From Bilabrum cf. latius (Eukaryota; Bigyra: Bicosoecida; Bigyra; Bicosoecida): a DNA stretch of 64,000 bases. The notes below the pieces were generated by a model. The model did not search any database, was not told the DNA's origin, and was given only the letters and a program-made list of their open reading frames with translations. Below are positions 13,020 through 23,915 of the stretch, piece after piece (position 1 is the stretch's first letter; each line of letters begins with the position of its first letter). The DNA is taken from assembly GCA_965178125.1 (NCBI GenBank), contig OZ237736.1:682001-746000 (forward strand), read 5' to 3'. A program made the translations under genes and the position numbers.

Positions 13020-13988
13020 GTGACTGCGACCGCTCGTTGGTTGAAGTGCAAACCAAATAAAGAGATAGGACATCTCACCAAGAAAAGCAGGCCAATGACT
13101 TAGTAATTTGGGTATTCAACCACTTGGTTGCATGCATGATATCAAATGTCGGGGGTTCGAAGTGGGTGACCAGGCAAATACTGCGACGTGGGCCGCGCCC
13201 TTTTTGTAGTGCAAGGACCCTCAAGTTGCTCACATGATGCTTGTCCGATCAAATGTTTTTGGGGCAAGTAATCATTCTTCAATGTCGCCGTAAGTTCGTT
13301 TGATGCGCAAATGCAGAGTGTTGATGGCCTTGTACCCTTTGTCCAATGACAAAGGCAGGGGCTTATATCGGATCTGGTTGCGAGTACTTTGATGAGAGCG
13401 GTGACCGAAGCTGTTGCTGTGCGGAAAAACCGTGATTACGAGAGGTCATCAATTACAAGACGTCGTTCAGCGCACGCTGAGACACCCCCTGCCCTCAGCA
13501 GCAGGATTATCTGCCCCTGCCAGTGGCAGTGCAGTTCCTGTGCAGATTGCAGCGAGCGAGCTTCGCCAACACGGCGGTGGCCCCACTAGCAGGCGTCGGT
13601 GCACTGCCGGGTGCAGCCTTGCACACACACCAGGAACGCGCCTCTGAGGAGTCCCCATACGCGTACCAAACATTCGGGCCAACCACAGTAGTTTGCCAGG
13701 GGTATCACCCCTGGTACTGTATGGTCTCACCAAGCCTTAGAACCCGCCACACTCATTGAGGGCTTGCCTGGATCGAGCGAGTTGCGGCATTGCCATCCTG
13801 GCACTGGGCCACCCCGCCGCTTCGAAAGAGGAGTTTATAGCGCCGCGCCACTCCTTCGAATTCGACGCCCTCATCACCAGAATGACGCTGCAGCAGCAAG
13901 AAATGTTTTCGCTCACGTGGGAGGACGGCCAAATCGAAGGTTCGATTGAGGTTCTGTATTGGACCAGGTTCGTGCCTCGCCATTAACG
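13020..13988. other. Region between F1 and sirtuin, no confident gene
   Basis: This stretch of about 970 bases contains overlapping weak open frames on both strands between about 13390 and 13980. None has family motifs or a consistent codon pattern. It likely includes divergent promoters for F1 and the sirtuin, and possibly gene debris. A GGGGGTTCGAAGTGGG stretch near 13151 resembles a tRNA T-loop, but no cloverleaf could be built around it. Confidence 0.3.
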
Positions 13989-15989
13989 ATGTCAATAGCA
14001 ATGGGATCGCGCCCGCCAACTGTGAATAGCATTGGTCGGTCATTATGCAAGGCCAGACAATCTGTCTTGGTTGTTGCTGGGGCTGGCATGTCTGTGGCAA
14101 GCGGCATCCCTGACTTTCGCTCGGAATCGGGTTTGTATCCCATGCTCAAGCAGGTGTATGGCATTTCGTAGCCGGAATCCGTGTTCGACTTGGACTACTT
14201 TCGTCGCGATCCTCGTGCATTCTTTGCCGTGGCTTCGGAGGTGTTGCCACGAGATGTGCGCCCTAGCCTCTCTCACTTTTTCCTGAGGCTGCTGCACGAG
14301 AAAGGGTTGCTGAGACGAGTATACACGCAAAACATTGACACTTTGGAGAGGATTGCTGGGGTGCCAGCCGAAATGCTGGTCGAGGCGCACGGAAGTTTTG
14401 CATCGGCAACTTGCACCGGGTGCAAGCAGACATTCGATTCAGATTTTGTCCGCGATGCGATGAAGCTAGGATAGCGTGCACCCGGATTTGGGAAGTCAGC
14501 ACATGGGCCTGACTCACTGGCAGGGACAAAGTTTGATGCTGCCTCTCGCTGGAACAGCAAGGTGGGGGCCGCACGGGTACCTCTTTGCCCATCGTGCGGG
14601 TCCGTCGTGAAGCCAGACATCACCTTCTTCGGCGAGGCAATGCCCTCGCGTTTTTTCGATTTGATTGAGGAGGACTGCAAGGCCGCGAGCCTCCTCATCG
14701 TGATCGGCACGAGCCTCAGGGTGTACCCCGTGGCTGACGTGCCCCTCCGAGTGCCTCCGGACACGCCGAGGCTGCTGCTCAACAAGGACCTCGTCCTCCG
14801 GCAGAAGCACACCGTTGCTGCACTGAGAGCAATGGCACCGGATGAACTGCACCATGAGTTGGCGCACCAGAGGGAAGTGGACCCGGACTCGGATGATTCA
14901 GACAGCGAGGAGGATGGTGAGGAGGAGGTCGAGAGTCGCAGTGCACCGATGGCAGGCCTCGCGTCCGACACCACTGCCAGCGATGGCCGCTCCTCCAAAG
15001 CACCCGCTGCTACCACTGGCCTCCCCAACCGGCATGGGCAGGGCCCGTCCGTGGGTGTATCATCGAGGGTGGAGGCGCTTCGCGGGGCTGAAGCAGGGGC
15101 CGGGGCGGGGGCTGCTGACCCAGCGGTGGACCGCTCGCCAGGCACTGCTATGGCGGCCAAAGGACACGGCACTGCCAGCCAAGGAGATGGTCCCAGTGGA
15201 CCACTGGCAGCAGCAGGAGGCAACCCTTTGCAAGGACTGTCCAGCCCCGGTGAGCTGCCTGCCTTTGACGAGCTGAGCCCGAGAGACAAGCTGCAGCTGA
15301 TCGGGCATCAGGGTGGCTTTCTCGTCGGCCATCCAGACAACAAAAGGGACGCGTTCTACCAGGGACAGTGCGATGAAGGTGTTGCGGCTTTGTGCGAGGC
15401 TGCGGGCTGGATGTAGGATCTGGTAGACACCGTGCGAGCGTGGAGTCGCCGTCGATCACGTTCGGCCGCGGCAAGCGGCGAGATGGCGGTGCCAGCGCCA
15501 CCAGGGCTGGGGAGTTCTAAGCCGGACGGTGGGGGAGGTGGAGATAGTTGCAAGCCGACTAGGGCTACTGAGGTATTCAGATCCATTCCAAAGCAGCTAC
15601 GCAGCATCGAACATACCTTGCCGAAACCGTCTTTCCAAGTGTTGCTTCGATCGTTCGCGCGAAGCCGTGAGGCAGCAGAGTTGGTCGATCTACCGGCCAT
15701 CGCTCCAGGTGCTAGTGCAGTAGGTAACGATAGCCGCTTAGGGGCTGGCTCAAGCGATCCAGCGTCAGCTTAGCACGATGTTGCTGAATCGGCCGGACGT
15801 GCCGCGACAAATACCGCCAGGCCGTCGCAGCATGCATCAGCAGCACAGGGAGGCCTTGGCACCATTCGCGAGTTGCTGGAGCGAGGTGCGGCAGCACCAC
15901 CGTCAGCAAAGGCAGCGGTAGCGATCAGACTGCAAGGTGTTGGGTTAGATATCCTCGCACAAGCCGAGAGGGACCTGGAGGGATGGTAA
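13989..15989 (+). CDS. Class I sirtuin (SIR2 family NAD-dependent deacylase)
   Basis: Removes acyl groups from lysines using NAD+. The 666-residue product shows the Rossmann motif [18 protein letters not shown], then [11 protein letters not shown], the catalytic histidine in EAHGSFAS (near residue 134), zinc cysteines CTGC and [15 protein letters not shown], and [10 protein letters not shown]. In-frame TAGs at 14169, 14472, 15414 and 15771 are read through; the first precedes [10 protein letters not shown] exactly where SIRT2/Hst2 proteins continue with PEAxFxxxYF. The last 250 residues form a Ser/Gly-rich tail with an acidic patch ([14 protein letters not shown]). The start is placed at the first ATG, 15 codons before the conserved helix. 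It is convergent with F2. Confidence 0.88.
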
Positions 15990-16205
15990 CTAATACTTGG
16001 CATGCAGTGGGCCCTGAGAAGCAAGTTGAAGGCCGTAGCCTCCCGCGTCGTGTGCGAGGGCCCGACAAGCATCACAGTGCAACAGCAAGGTACATGAACG
16101 AATGCGTACGGTTCTGGCAAAAATATTGGCATATTCGCGTTCAAGCATCGTTCTCGATGAGGGTGGGGGGATGGTAGCGCTTCCAAGCACCTGTCGCTGC
16201 TTCCA

Positions 16206-18203
16206 TCAGGTGCCCATTCCAGCAGAGCTTGCGAGGGCAGACGTCGTTGGTGCGCCTGCTTCCCATCTGTGGCGCTTAGAAGCGGGCTCGGAACCGTTGC
16301 TACTCCCATCTTCTTGGTGCAGATCACTCATCGTGATCGCCCCCTCGTTGGCGAGCTGGGAGTAGTACAGCGGAGACCTCTCTCGAATGCGCTGGCGGCT
16401 CCCAGAATCGAGACTGTCAGAATCAACGCCTCCATCTGAAGCTGCAGGATGTACATGCGTGGAGTTTGTAGCATCGGATTGCTCGAAGCCGTCAGTGCTT
16501 GTATCTAAACGAGCAGGTTGAGCCACCCCGTCAGCGCATGCTGGACTGCCGGGTAGCACAGCAAGGCGCCAAGCCTAGTCGCGTTCAGGCGCAATGCTTA
16601 CACTGCGCACATCTTGTTCGTGTGTTACAACAATTGGCGAGCTGTCAGCTGTGTCCGCACTGCCGCTGCTCGCGAAACCACCCACGGAAATCCCAGACAT
16701 GGTGGTACAAGTTGTAGAGTCGCGACTGGTTGATCCAATGACCACCACACCATGCTGGTCAGAAGCAACACGCTGCGCTCGAAGTGTAGACAAGCGTCCG
16801 GGGTATAACCTGAAGCTGGACGCAGTAGTGCGGCGTTCAGCGGGCTACGAGACATGTTGAGCTGGAATGCGCAAAGGTGCGGACAGCTATTCGTCGCGCG
16901 CAGTGCTCGATGCAGCGTCGAGTCTACGAACTTCACAGAACGCAACACGATCTGTGTGCTAAAGTTGCACCTCCGATCCTGGTGCCAGCTCGCTTGCGGC
17001 ATCCTGGCCGAGAGAAGAACCGCCAGTTACGGCTGACAGACCGCTGGCAGCGCCATCGCGTGGCTACTGGTCATTTTGATCTCCAAGTTGCGATCCCGGT
17101 GGACTTGCACCGCCTATTCCCGTGTGAATTGATGGAGATAGCCTGGTATCCCAATCGTCGCCACTGGTGTGCACCATGCCGTCGAGCAGCTCAGACATCG
17201 TGGGACTCATGCTAGACCACAAAGCCTGCTCACCGTCATTACAAGGTTGAGACTGCACGTCACAGCCCCCCATTTTAAAGCTGCTCTAGTACTGTATTGC
17301 TTTCGCCTGCATGTTGGCTTCTTGTAAAGTGTCCAGACTCCCCACTGCTGCACCAGTGCTCGGTTCGACCTAAAGCCGCACCACCGGAACTGTTTTGCCA
17401 TTGCTCGGCGGAGTTAAGCGTTTTTGAGTACCTGTAGTAATCATGCCATCACTCTCTATTGCAAGATCGCTTGGAAGATCAAGTAGAATCGGAGGAATCG
17501 AGCTACGATCTCCAGCTAGGATCTTCTCGCCGAGCCATTTTGTGTATTGGTTCAGGCTGGACCCGAGTTTATCCTCAATTTCACGGGCCACTGGAGGAAA
17601 CCAAGGCTTACCGTGAAACTTGCTGCGGAGCAACGCTTTCTGTCTCTTCTTGAGATCCCTGCGAATTTCTGCTCGGCGCTGCTGTTCGCTCGAGGTCCCG
17701 CGGGATGCGATACTCGCTGATACGAATGACTTCAGATCCGAGATGTATGCTGGGCCTTTTTCATGCAGCATTATTTCTTCAAGCCACCGCTAAACGTGAA
17801 AACCGCGTTCAGCCCGGTCGATTCGGCCGATTAGCCGCCTAGATTTCGGCAGAATGACGGGACTCGATGCAACATTTTCCACCTTGGCAGCTGCTTCGGA
17901 ACTGATTTCAAGATCAGAAATATCCATCGATAGAGTAGCTATGGGAAAAGAAGACTGGATCTGCGGGAGAATGCCCCGGGCTAGCGAGAGGCCTTTGCGC
18001 GGTAAAGAATGTAAATCAAGAGCCTGGGAGAAGTAACGTTCTGTTATAACCGCTGACGTCGTATACGGTACGTACGATCCCGTTGGAGTACGGAGGTGAA
18101 GGGCAACCCCAAGAAGTACCTTTGGTTTGTACAAATGGATAAAAATGTCTGTGGCCGGAATGTTGAGACGCAGTTCGACAGGCTGATCGACCGGTGCTGA
18201 CAT
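16206..18203 (-). CDS. Family member F2: conserved-core protein
   Basis: A 665-residue protein from ATG 18203 to TGA 16206 with TAG codons at 17787, 17370 and others. A novel N-terminal region (1-135) has no recognisable domain. The core follows: QRWLEEIMLHEKGPAYI, LLRSKFHGKPWFPPVA, LGSSLNQYTKWLGEKI and IPPILLDLP, closely parallel to F1. The tail is Ser/Gly/Thr-rich and carries a basic patch (SKRHRWE) near the end. The viral element is inserted about 360 bp upstream of its start codon, so its promoter may be separated from distal elements. Confidence 0.7.
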
Positions 18204-18562
18204 CTACCCGCCGCCCGCATCCCCCCTCGCCCAGCCCTAGCTGCCGTTCCTGCTCCTACCTCGAGCGAACAGTCCTCCGCTTTGCCGTGTCGCATCTAAT
18301 CCTGCACCTCGAGCGGGTACTGCGCCCAACGCGCGACCTCAATTTCAGAGACCTCATTGGCCTCACGAGTCGCACATTCGTAGCAAAGCGCTACGAACCC
18401 ATGCCGGCCGCCAGCCGAGACAACCGTCTATCATGCTTTGGGGCACTTTCAATCAAGAGTACTGCTACTATCGTTTACATGTCTACCGATGCAGTCCATG
18501 CATAGGTTCGAGTCGCTCGCTGGTGCTCGGCGCAACCTCTACCACTGGCCTGACCTCCACAG
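18204..18562. other. Intergenic host DNA left of the insertion
   Basis: About 360 bases of host-like sequence lie between the F2 start codon and the element. No gene is seen. It presumably holds the F2 promoter. Confidence 0.4.
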
Positions 18563-18567
18563 ACTCA
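18563..18567. repeat. Left target-site duplication (ACTCA)
   Basis: ACTCA directly abuts the left end of the element, and the same five bases follow the right end at 46698-46702. A 5-bp duplication is the size made by rve-type (retroviral-like) integrases. Confidence 0.8.
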
Positions 18568-18632
18568 TCTCACACACCACATACCAGGGGGACCTCCAAT
18601 TTGGAGGTCCCCCTGGTATGTGGTGTGTGAGA
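18568..18632. repeat. 65-bp perfect palindrome at left tip
   Basis: Two 32-bp arms, starting TCTCACACACCAC and meeting around one central T (position 18600), are exact reverse complements. The same palindrome forms the other tip. It could extrude as a cruciform or represent a replicated hairpin telomere. Confidence 0.9.
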
Positions 18633-18868
18633 GTAGGGTATTTTTTATGTACATTTTTCTTTTGTTATAAGTAATTCTTTCCATAAAACGGGTAGAGGGT
18701 GGAAATTTAAGTTGCTGAAAAATCATTTTTTTTGCAGGTGAAATTTTCAACTGCCAAAAATTACGCACTGAGTTACACTGCTACGTTTCACATCTCGGGT
18801 TCTATTCCTCTTGCAGAGGAGAGAAATTTGGGGGTCTCCATATTATTCTGCGGGGTCCCCCACGCGGG
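18568..18868 (+). repeat. Left terminal inverted repeat
   Basis: About 301 bp matches the reverse complement of 46397-46697 almost perfectly; the only difference I see is a run of five versus four C near the inner end (about 18857). It contains no gene. Confidence 0.9.
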
Positions 18869-18923
18869 GGATGTTCAAAAATTCATTTAATATTGCATTG
18901 AGAAATCACAGGGATTCTCATTT

Positions 18924-19589
18924 TCATTTTCCATTTTTCACTTTCATTGATTTTAATTTAATTCGCTGTTTCAACGCAGGTGCTGGTTCAGGTGCTGGTG
19001 CTGGTTCAGGTGCTGGTGCTGGTGCTGGTGCTGGTTCAGGTGCTGGTTCAGGTGCTGGTTCAGGTTCTGGTGCTGGTGCCGATCCAGATTCAGATGCTGG
19101 TGCTCCTTCACTATCTACGGTGCCTAGCATTCGTGGTTTAGAAGCATAAGGCTATGCAAAACTATGCAAGTGTTTCATAATGCTCAGCATTTCCGAACGC
19201 TACTTCTTATCCTCCTTCTGCATCTACACCATTGCATCATACTATTTCTATTGCATCTACATCATTGCAAACATCAGTTGCGTTACCTAATTAGGTTCTT
19301 GTGGTGCTGGTGCTGGTGCTGGTGCTGGTGCTGGTGCTGGTGCTGGTGCTGGTGCTTGATCAGGTTCTGCAGTTCCACCAGATTCACAAAGTGGTGATGT
19401 GCCTTCCGGCTACTTCACCACCGCATGAAATGCTCTGATTATGCTATCCGATTTCTTCCCCTCATGCCACCAATCCGTGCCAATATTGGTTTGCATCCAT
19501 TTCTTCATATCATACTCCGAAACAAGTGATTTGTAACCTTTTCCAAAGTGTTTTTGTAAATATTCTCGTGCTTTCTGTGGGTATCTCAT
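18924..19589 (-). CDS. Unknown protein with small N-terminal domain and Pro-Ala-Glu repeats
   Basis: A 221-residue protein from ATG 19589 to TGA 18924, with TAG read as Gln about eight times. Residues 1-58 (YPQKAREYLQKHFGKGYKSL, then WMQTNIGTDWW and SIIRAFHAVVK) are a stand-alone copy of the domain that begins the large cytosine-modifying enzyme at 20734. The rest is a Pro-Ala dipeptide run encoded by a GGTGCT/AGCACC hexanucleotide repeat, a Gln/Met-rich helix, a second Pro-Ala-Glu run and a basic tail. Its function is unknown; the shared domain may bind DNA or another viral protein. The upstream sequence also matches that of the large enzyme. Confidence 0.7.
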
Positions 19590-19591
19590 AC

Positions 19592-19633
19592 TGATATCCT
19601 CTCCCTTACATGCGCACACGAAATAGGTTCAGG
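19592..19633 (-). promoter_or_regulatory. Conserved upstream element, copy 1
   Basis: On the minus strand this reads TGAACCTATTTCG then a G/A-rich tract, just before ATG 19589. It matches copies at about 20680 and 41556. It is a candidate promoter or 5'-UTR element. Confidence 0.45.
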
Positions 19634-19699
19634 GGAATTCATTTTGTTACCTAAAAGGTTCTGTATACATCTTACTGCCCAATCAAAAAAAAAGTTATT

Positions 19700-19940
19700 T
19701 GGATGTTGTTCAGAAAAATCTCATGTTGTTCAAAATACTCGGTTTCATAAAAATTTTCAGAACTCAGCCAACTGAAAAAAATATTGATTTTCAATTTTTT
19801 TCTAAGAATGAAAAAATCTCATTTCCTTTGTTTTGAACAACATCCCTACCTTTTCCGACAACAAAACCTTTATTTTGAACAACATTTTGAACAACATAAT
19901 TATTCGTAACCAATTATTTTGAACAACATTTTGAACAACA
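19700..19940. repeat. GAACAAC iteron array
   Basis: Seven copies of GAACAAC/GTTGTTC occur at 19705, 19725, 19835, 19877, 19888, 19921 and 19933, mostly within the longer word TTTTGAACAACATT. The array lies in a gene-free AT-rich interval between divergent genes. The words resemble the GAACATT iterons beside the replication gene. It may be a replication origin or a binding site for a viral regulator. Confidence 0.6.
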
Positions 19941-19975
19941 ACAAATAAATTGATTAATGCAGTTACTGATATCTT

Positions 19976-20026
19976 ATTTATATTAGATTATAGGATTTTT
20001 AAAAAATCCTATAATCTAATATAAAT
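19976..20026. repeat. 25-bp perfect inverted repeat over a start codon
   Basis: Arms 19976-20000 and 20002-20026 are exact reverse complements with one base between them. The right arm ends on the first two bases of ATG 20025. In RNA the hairpin would bury the start codon; in DNA it would be a cruciform or operator-like dyad. Confidence 0.85.
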
Positions 20027-20648
20027 GAATTCGAATTTTAATACATGTCCTTGTTGCCAAAAACCGGTCTCAAATGAAGATCTAATTATTCAACCAGATG
20101 GTACTCACTTTTGGTATAAGAATGGTCAAATACACAGAGATGGTGATCTACCTGCAGTAGTTGGTATGAAGGGTAACTACTGGTACAAGAATGGTAAAAT
20201 ACACAGAGATGGTGATCAGCCCGCAGAAATTACATTAAATGTACGCGGATACTACAAGAATGGTCAATTACACAGAGATGGCGATCAGCCCGCGTACATG
20301 TACAATTCAGAAAATAGAAAATATTGGTATAAGAATGGCGTATTGCACAGAGATGGTGATAAACCCGCAATAATTGAAATAGATGGAGATACAAAATGGT
20401 ACAAGAATGGCAAATTACATAGAGATGGTGATAAATACGCAGTAATTAATGAATATGGAAATGAATGGTACAAGAATGGCGAATTGCACAGAGATGGTGA
20501 TAAACCCGCAATAATTGAAATAGATGGAGATACAAAATGGTACAAAAATGGTAAATTACACAGAGATGATGATAAACCCGCAGTAATTGAAGCATATGGA
20601 CGAAATGAATGGTACAAAAATGGTGTACAATACCATCCATCCATTTAA
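20025..20648 (+). CDS. MORN-like repeat protein
   Basis: A 207-residue protein made almost entirely of repeats of the form WYKNGKLHRDGDKPAVI, about eight units of roughly 20-22 residues, after a short N-terminal segment with two CxxC-like cysteines (CPCC). Such GxxHRDGDxPA repeats are common in large DNA viruses and their satellites and are distantly MORN-like; their role is unknown, possibly protein or membrane binding. It ends in TAA and contains no TAG. Confidence 0.75.
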   Translation: MNSNFNTCPCCQKPVSNEDLIIQPDGTHFWYKNGQIHRDGDLPAVVGMKGNYWYKNGKIHRDGDQPAEITLNVRGYYKNGQLHRDGDQPAYMYNSENRKYWYKNGVLHRDGDKPAIIEIDGDTKWYKNGKLHRDGDKYAVINEYGNEWYKNGELHRDGDKPAIIEIDGDTKWYKNGKLHRDDDKPAVIEAYGRNEWYKNGVQYHPSI

Positions 20649-20679
20649 ACTAGATTGCTTTATAAAAGCTTGGAGCGGA

Positions 20680-20733
20680 AAAATGAACCGCGTTCACCCT
20701 ATTTCTCGCAGGTATAGGAGGGGGAGTATCACA
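20680..20733 (+). promoter_or_regulatory. Conserved upstream element, copy 2
   Basis: Reads GTTCACCCTATTTCTCG followed by a G-rich tract ending at ATG 20734. It shares GGAAAA, TGA, CCG and GTTCACCCTATTT with the copy before the tyrosine recombinase. This argues that translation starts at 20734 rather than at the in-frame ATG at 20683 inside the element. Confidence 0.45.
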
Positions 20734-23700
20734 ATGATATACCCTACTAAAGCACATGAATACCTATCAACACACTTTGGAACTGATTACAAAACATTAG
20801 TTTCAGAGGCTACTATAAAGCAGTGGATGCGAACACATATTGGTGCAGATTGGTGGCTTGATTACTTGAAAGCAGATAGCATTATAAAAGCGTATCATGC
20901 GGTGTTGAAGAAGCCTACAAGCTCTTTAACACTAGATGAACCCAAAACTGCTGCTACTGGTGGAGGTGCAAACCCCAAGCCCAGAGTGCAGCTTCGAGCC
21001 AAGCCCAGAGTGCAGATTCGAGCCAAACCCAAACTGCAGCTTCGAACCAAGCCCAGAGTGCAGCTTCGAGCCAAACCCAAATTGCCAGCAGTTTCACTCA
21101 AAAAGATTACAGATAAATCTATAATGCCATAGTATATGAGTTATCTTACAAGCGTTTGCGATAATAATTTAAACAAAATAATCAAAAGTACACCAACATT
21201 AAGGGTTGGAACTGATTGTAGCGGCATCGATGCACCAATCCATGCTTTGAAAATTATGAATGTGCCTTTTCAATACGAATTTGCCTCAGATATTGATGTA
21301 TCAGCTAAGGCTAGTATCAAAGGCAATCATCAACCACGCATGTTCTTTGATGATATTACAACTCGTGATCACACTCTATTACCCAAACTGGATTTGTACT
21401 GTGCTGGATTCCCTTGCCAATCATTCTCAACTTTGGGGAAACGCCAAGGATTCCATGATAGTAAAAACAGAGGCACAGTGTTTTTTCACTGTTACGAAAC
21501 CATAAAACAAACTCAACCACAAATGTTTATTCTAGAAAACGTTAAAGGACTGTTAAGCCATGATAAAGGCAAAACTTTTAAAACAATCATGGATCATCTT
21601 TCAGCATTGAAAGGTTACTATATTCATCACTAGGTTTACAATACGAAATCTTACGGATTGCCACAATCCAGAGATCGCGTTTACATCGTGGGCACTAAAG
21701 GATCGTTTGTTCCACCTAAACCCATTGCTCTACCAATTGGTATCAAAGGATTACTCGAAAAAGGTATCAATGATCCCTACTATTTCAAAACCACCGCTCA
21801 CAAGGAACAATTGATAAAGGATTGTATATCCAATGGCAAAATTGATGATCCCAAGAACGATTGGGTTATGAATTTAAATGTATCATCGTACAAAAGAACT
21901 GGAGCAAAGCTGGGAATATCTCCCTGTTTACTTGCAGGTAGTGGTGGCAACTGCACATTTTTTATCACATCACTCATGCGCAAACTAACACCTGTAGAAT
22001 ACCTAAGATTGCAGGGATTTCCTCCAGATTTTAAGATTTGTGTTAGCAGAGCACAAACATACAAACAGGCAGGTAACGCCATGTCTGTAAATGTTGTGTG
22101 CTTTATAATGAAACAATTGCTAATGGGGCTTGGTGCGAAACCCAAGATCAAGATCAACCCCAAAACCAAAATCTCACTCAAAAAGAAAAAAGGTAAATCT
22201 ATAATGAGCTCCGCAAAATCGAAACCTAAAGAAATACTAGTTAAACCTATAATAACCGATCAAACCGCACAGAAAATGGTTGGTGAATTTGTTAATGCAG
22301 ATCACTACCAGCAGGTAATTGATCATGATTGTGATTGCTACTACTATGATAAATCTGGCAAGCGCCGTGCTTTGTTTTACTTTCGCCGCAAGGTAATCCC
22401 CCAAGCGCATCTGGATACAGCACTAGATAGTTTAAAAACAGAAGCCAAAAGTGCCTCCAATACACGATCCATTGCTGGTGGCGGAATTGGCAAAGGCAAA
22501 GTACACAGCATGATTGTTGGCTACTACGATAAACCCCGAATCAGAGATAAACGAGAAATCTTAGCCAAGAAACTCGTACCCTGCAGAACTACCAGTTATA
22601 CCAGCAAACACCAATCCAAATGGAACAACTTAAAACCATTAATTAATTAGGTTGATAAGGCATACAGCGAGTTCGAACCAGAACGCCATCACGAACAGCA
22701 CGGCATGGCTAAAAAAACTCCCGATTACCAAATCAACGATACTGCATTTTCTACCATCACCGTAAATTACAACTGGCGAACCGCTTGTCACAAGGATTCA
22801 GGTGATTATCACAATGGATACAGTGCTGTAGTAGTTGCCGAGGATGGCAAGAATTCTTACAAGGGCGGATACCTGGGTTTTCCTAAGTTCGGCGTTTGTG
22901 TTGATGTTCGCCACGGCGATTTTATCTTAATAGATCCTCACCAGTTGCACTGTAATACAGAAATAGTGCCAGATGGATCAGATTGGTGCAGATTATCAAT
23001 GGTTTACTACTACCGAGAAAACATGCAAAAATGTACCCAATCCAAACCTTCTTGTGAAGCCGCCTCACAAGAATTAATTGATGTAGTTTTACCCAAACGA
23101 AAACTCGATCTTAAACTCTGGGTTCGCCCCAAAACCACAGATCTTACTGTAATTGGTGAAGTGCTTACCAGGAATTCTTACGATAAACCCAAAGTTAGTT
23201 TCAAAGTGGGATCTACACCCAAGGAGCGATGGCTAGATCTTGGTGCCAATATCGGCACATTCGCCTTACTTGCCTTATCGCGGGGGTGCTCTGTAACCTG
23301 CTATGAACCTGAACGGGATAACCTTGAAATACTACAAAAAAACCTGGAACTCAACTTTCCTAAACCTAGGGGTGGATGGAAAATTGTTGAATCAGGGGTT
23401 TCTACAAAACCCACTGGAACTCAAAAACTCTACCTGTGCAAAGGAGATTACAACAAATACAGGCATACCTTGCATCCCGTAAGAGGGCGTACAACTGTTG
23501 ATATCCCTGTAGAAAATATTTTTGAGGCTTTGGAACGGGCTGATTGCAACTGCATTAAAATGGATATCGAGGGTGCTGAAATCGAGATCCTCGAAACACT
23601 TAAACCAACAACTTACCAACGCCATGGCATCCAAAAACTGGTGTTAGAATATAGTTTTGATGTAGATAGGAGCATCCCCCGATTTCTACGCATCATCGAA

Positions 23701-23805
23701 ACCTTAAAACAAGCCTTTAAAACCGTGTTTTACACCAAAGTAAAGCCAGATCAGGCTACCTATGATTACTTTCCAGCAGCCTGTATGGTATACTGCCAGA
23801 ATTAA
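20734..23805 (+). CDS. Fused DNA cytosine-C5 methyltransferase / TET-JBP dioxygenase / FkbM methyltransferase
   Basis: A 1,023-residue polypeptide with TAG codons at 21130, 21631 and 22648 read as Gln. Residues 1-60 are the small domain also found alone at 18924; a Lys-Pro repeat linker follows. Residues 150-475 are a C5 methyltransferase: GTDCSGIDAP, catalytic Cys228 in GFPCQSFS, ENVKG, SRDRVYIVG and QAGNAMSVN. Residues 515-770 are a TET/JBP-type 2-oxoglutarate/Fe(II) dioxygenase: H686-x-D688, H739 in HQLHCNTE, R753 in CRLSMVYYYR. Residues 820-1020 are an FkbM-like SAM methyltransferase (WLDLGANIGTFALL, MDIEGAEIE). The likely sequence is C to 5mC to 5hmC (or a further product), then methylation of the hydroxyl. 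The last step is inference. Confidence 0.88.
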
Positions 23806-23831
23806 ATCCCATGAAAATTAAAATATTAGTG

Positions 23832-23905
23832 AAATGCCTAGGCATCTACTCAGAGAAATACATATTTTACTTTTAATCCGTATCAACTTAGTACGGGATT
23901 AAAAG
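23832..23905 (-). repeat. Intergenic hairpin element, copy A
   Basis: Between convergent stop codons. On the minus strand it reads TTTAATCCCGTA, a short loop, TACGGATTAAA, nearly identical to copies at 36637 and 37156. It may act in 3'-end formation. Confidence 0.6.
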
Positions 23906-23915
23906 GAAAATTACA

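Noticed and set aside
13100-13180. Possible tRNA gene (GGGGGTTCGAAGTGGG, T-loop-like)
   Set aside because: I could not pair an acceptor stem or find an anticodon arm at the right distance.
18870-19400. Plus-strand frames rich in Gly-Ala from GGTGCT repeats (18811-19149, 19164-19397)
   Set aside because: The minus frame links both repeats to a domain shared with the large enzyme; the plus frames are shadows.
20683-20733. Upstream ATG at 20683 as start of the cytosine-modifying enzyme
   Set aside because: The 17 extra codons coincide with the element conserved at non-coding positions before two other genes, so 20734 is the better start.
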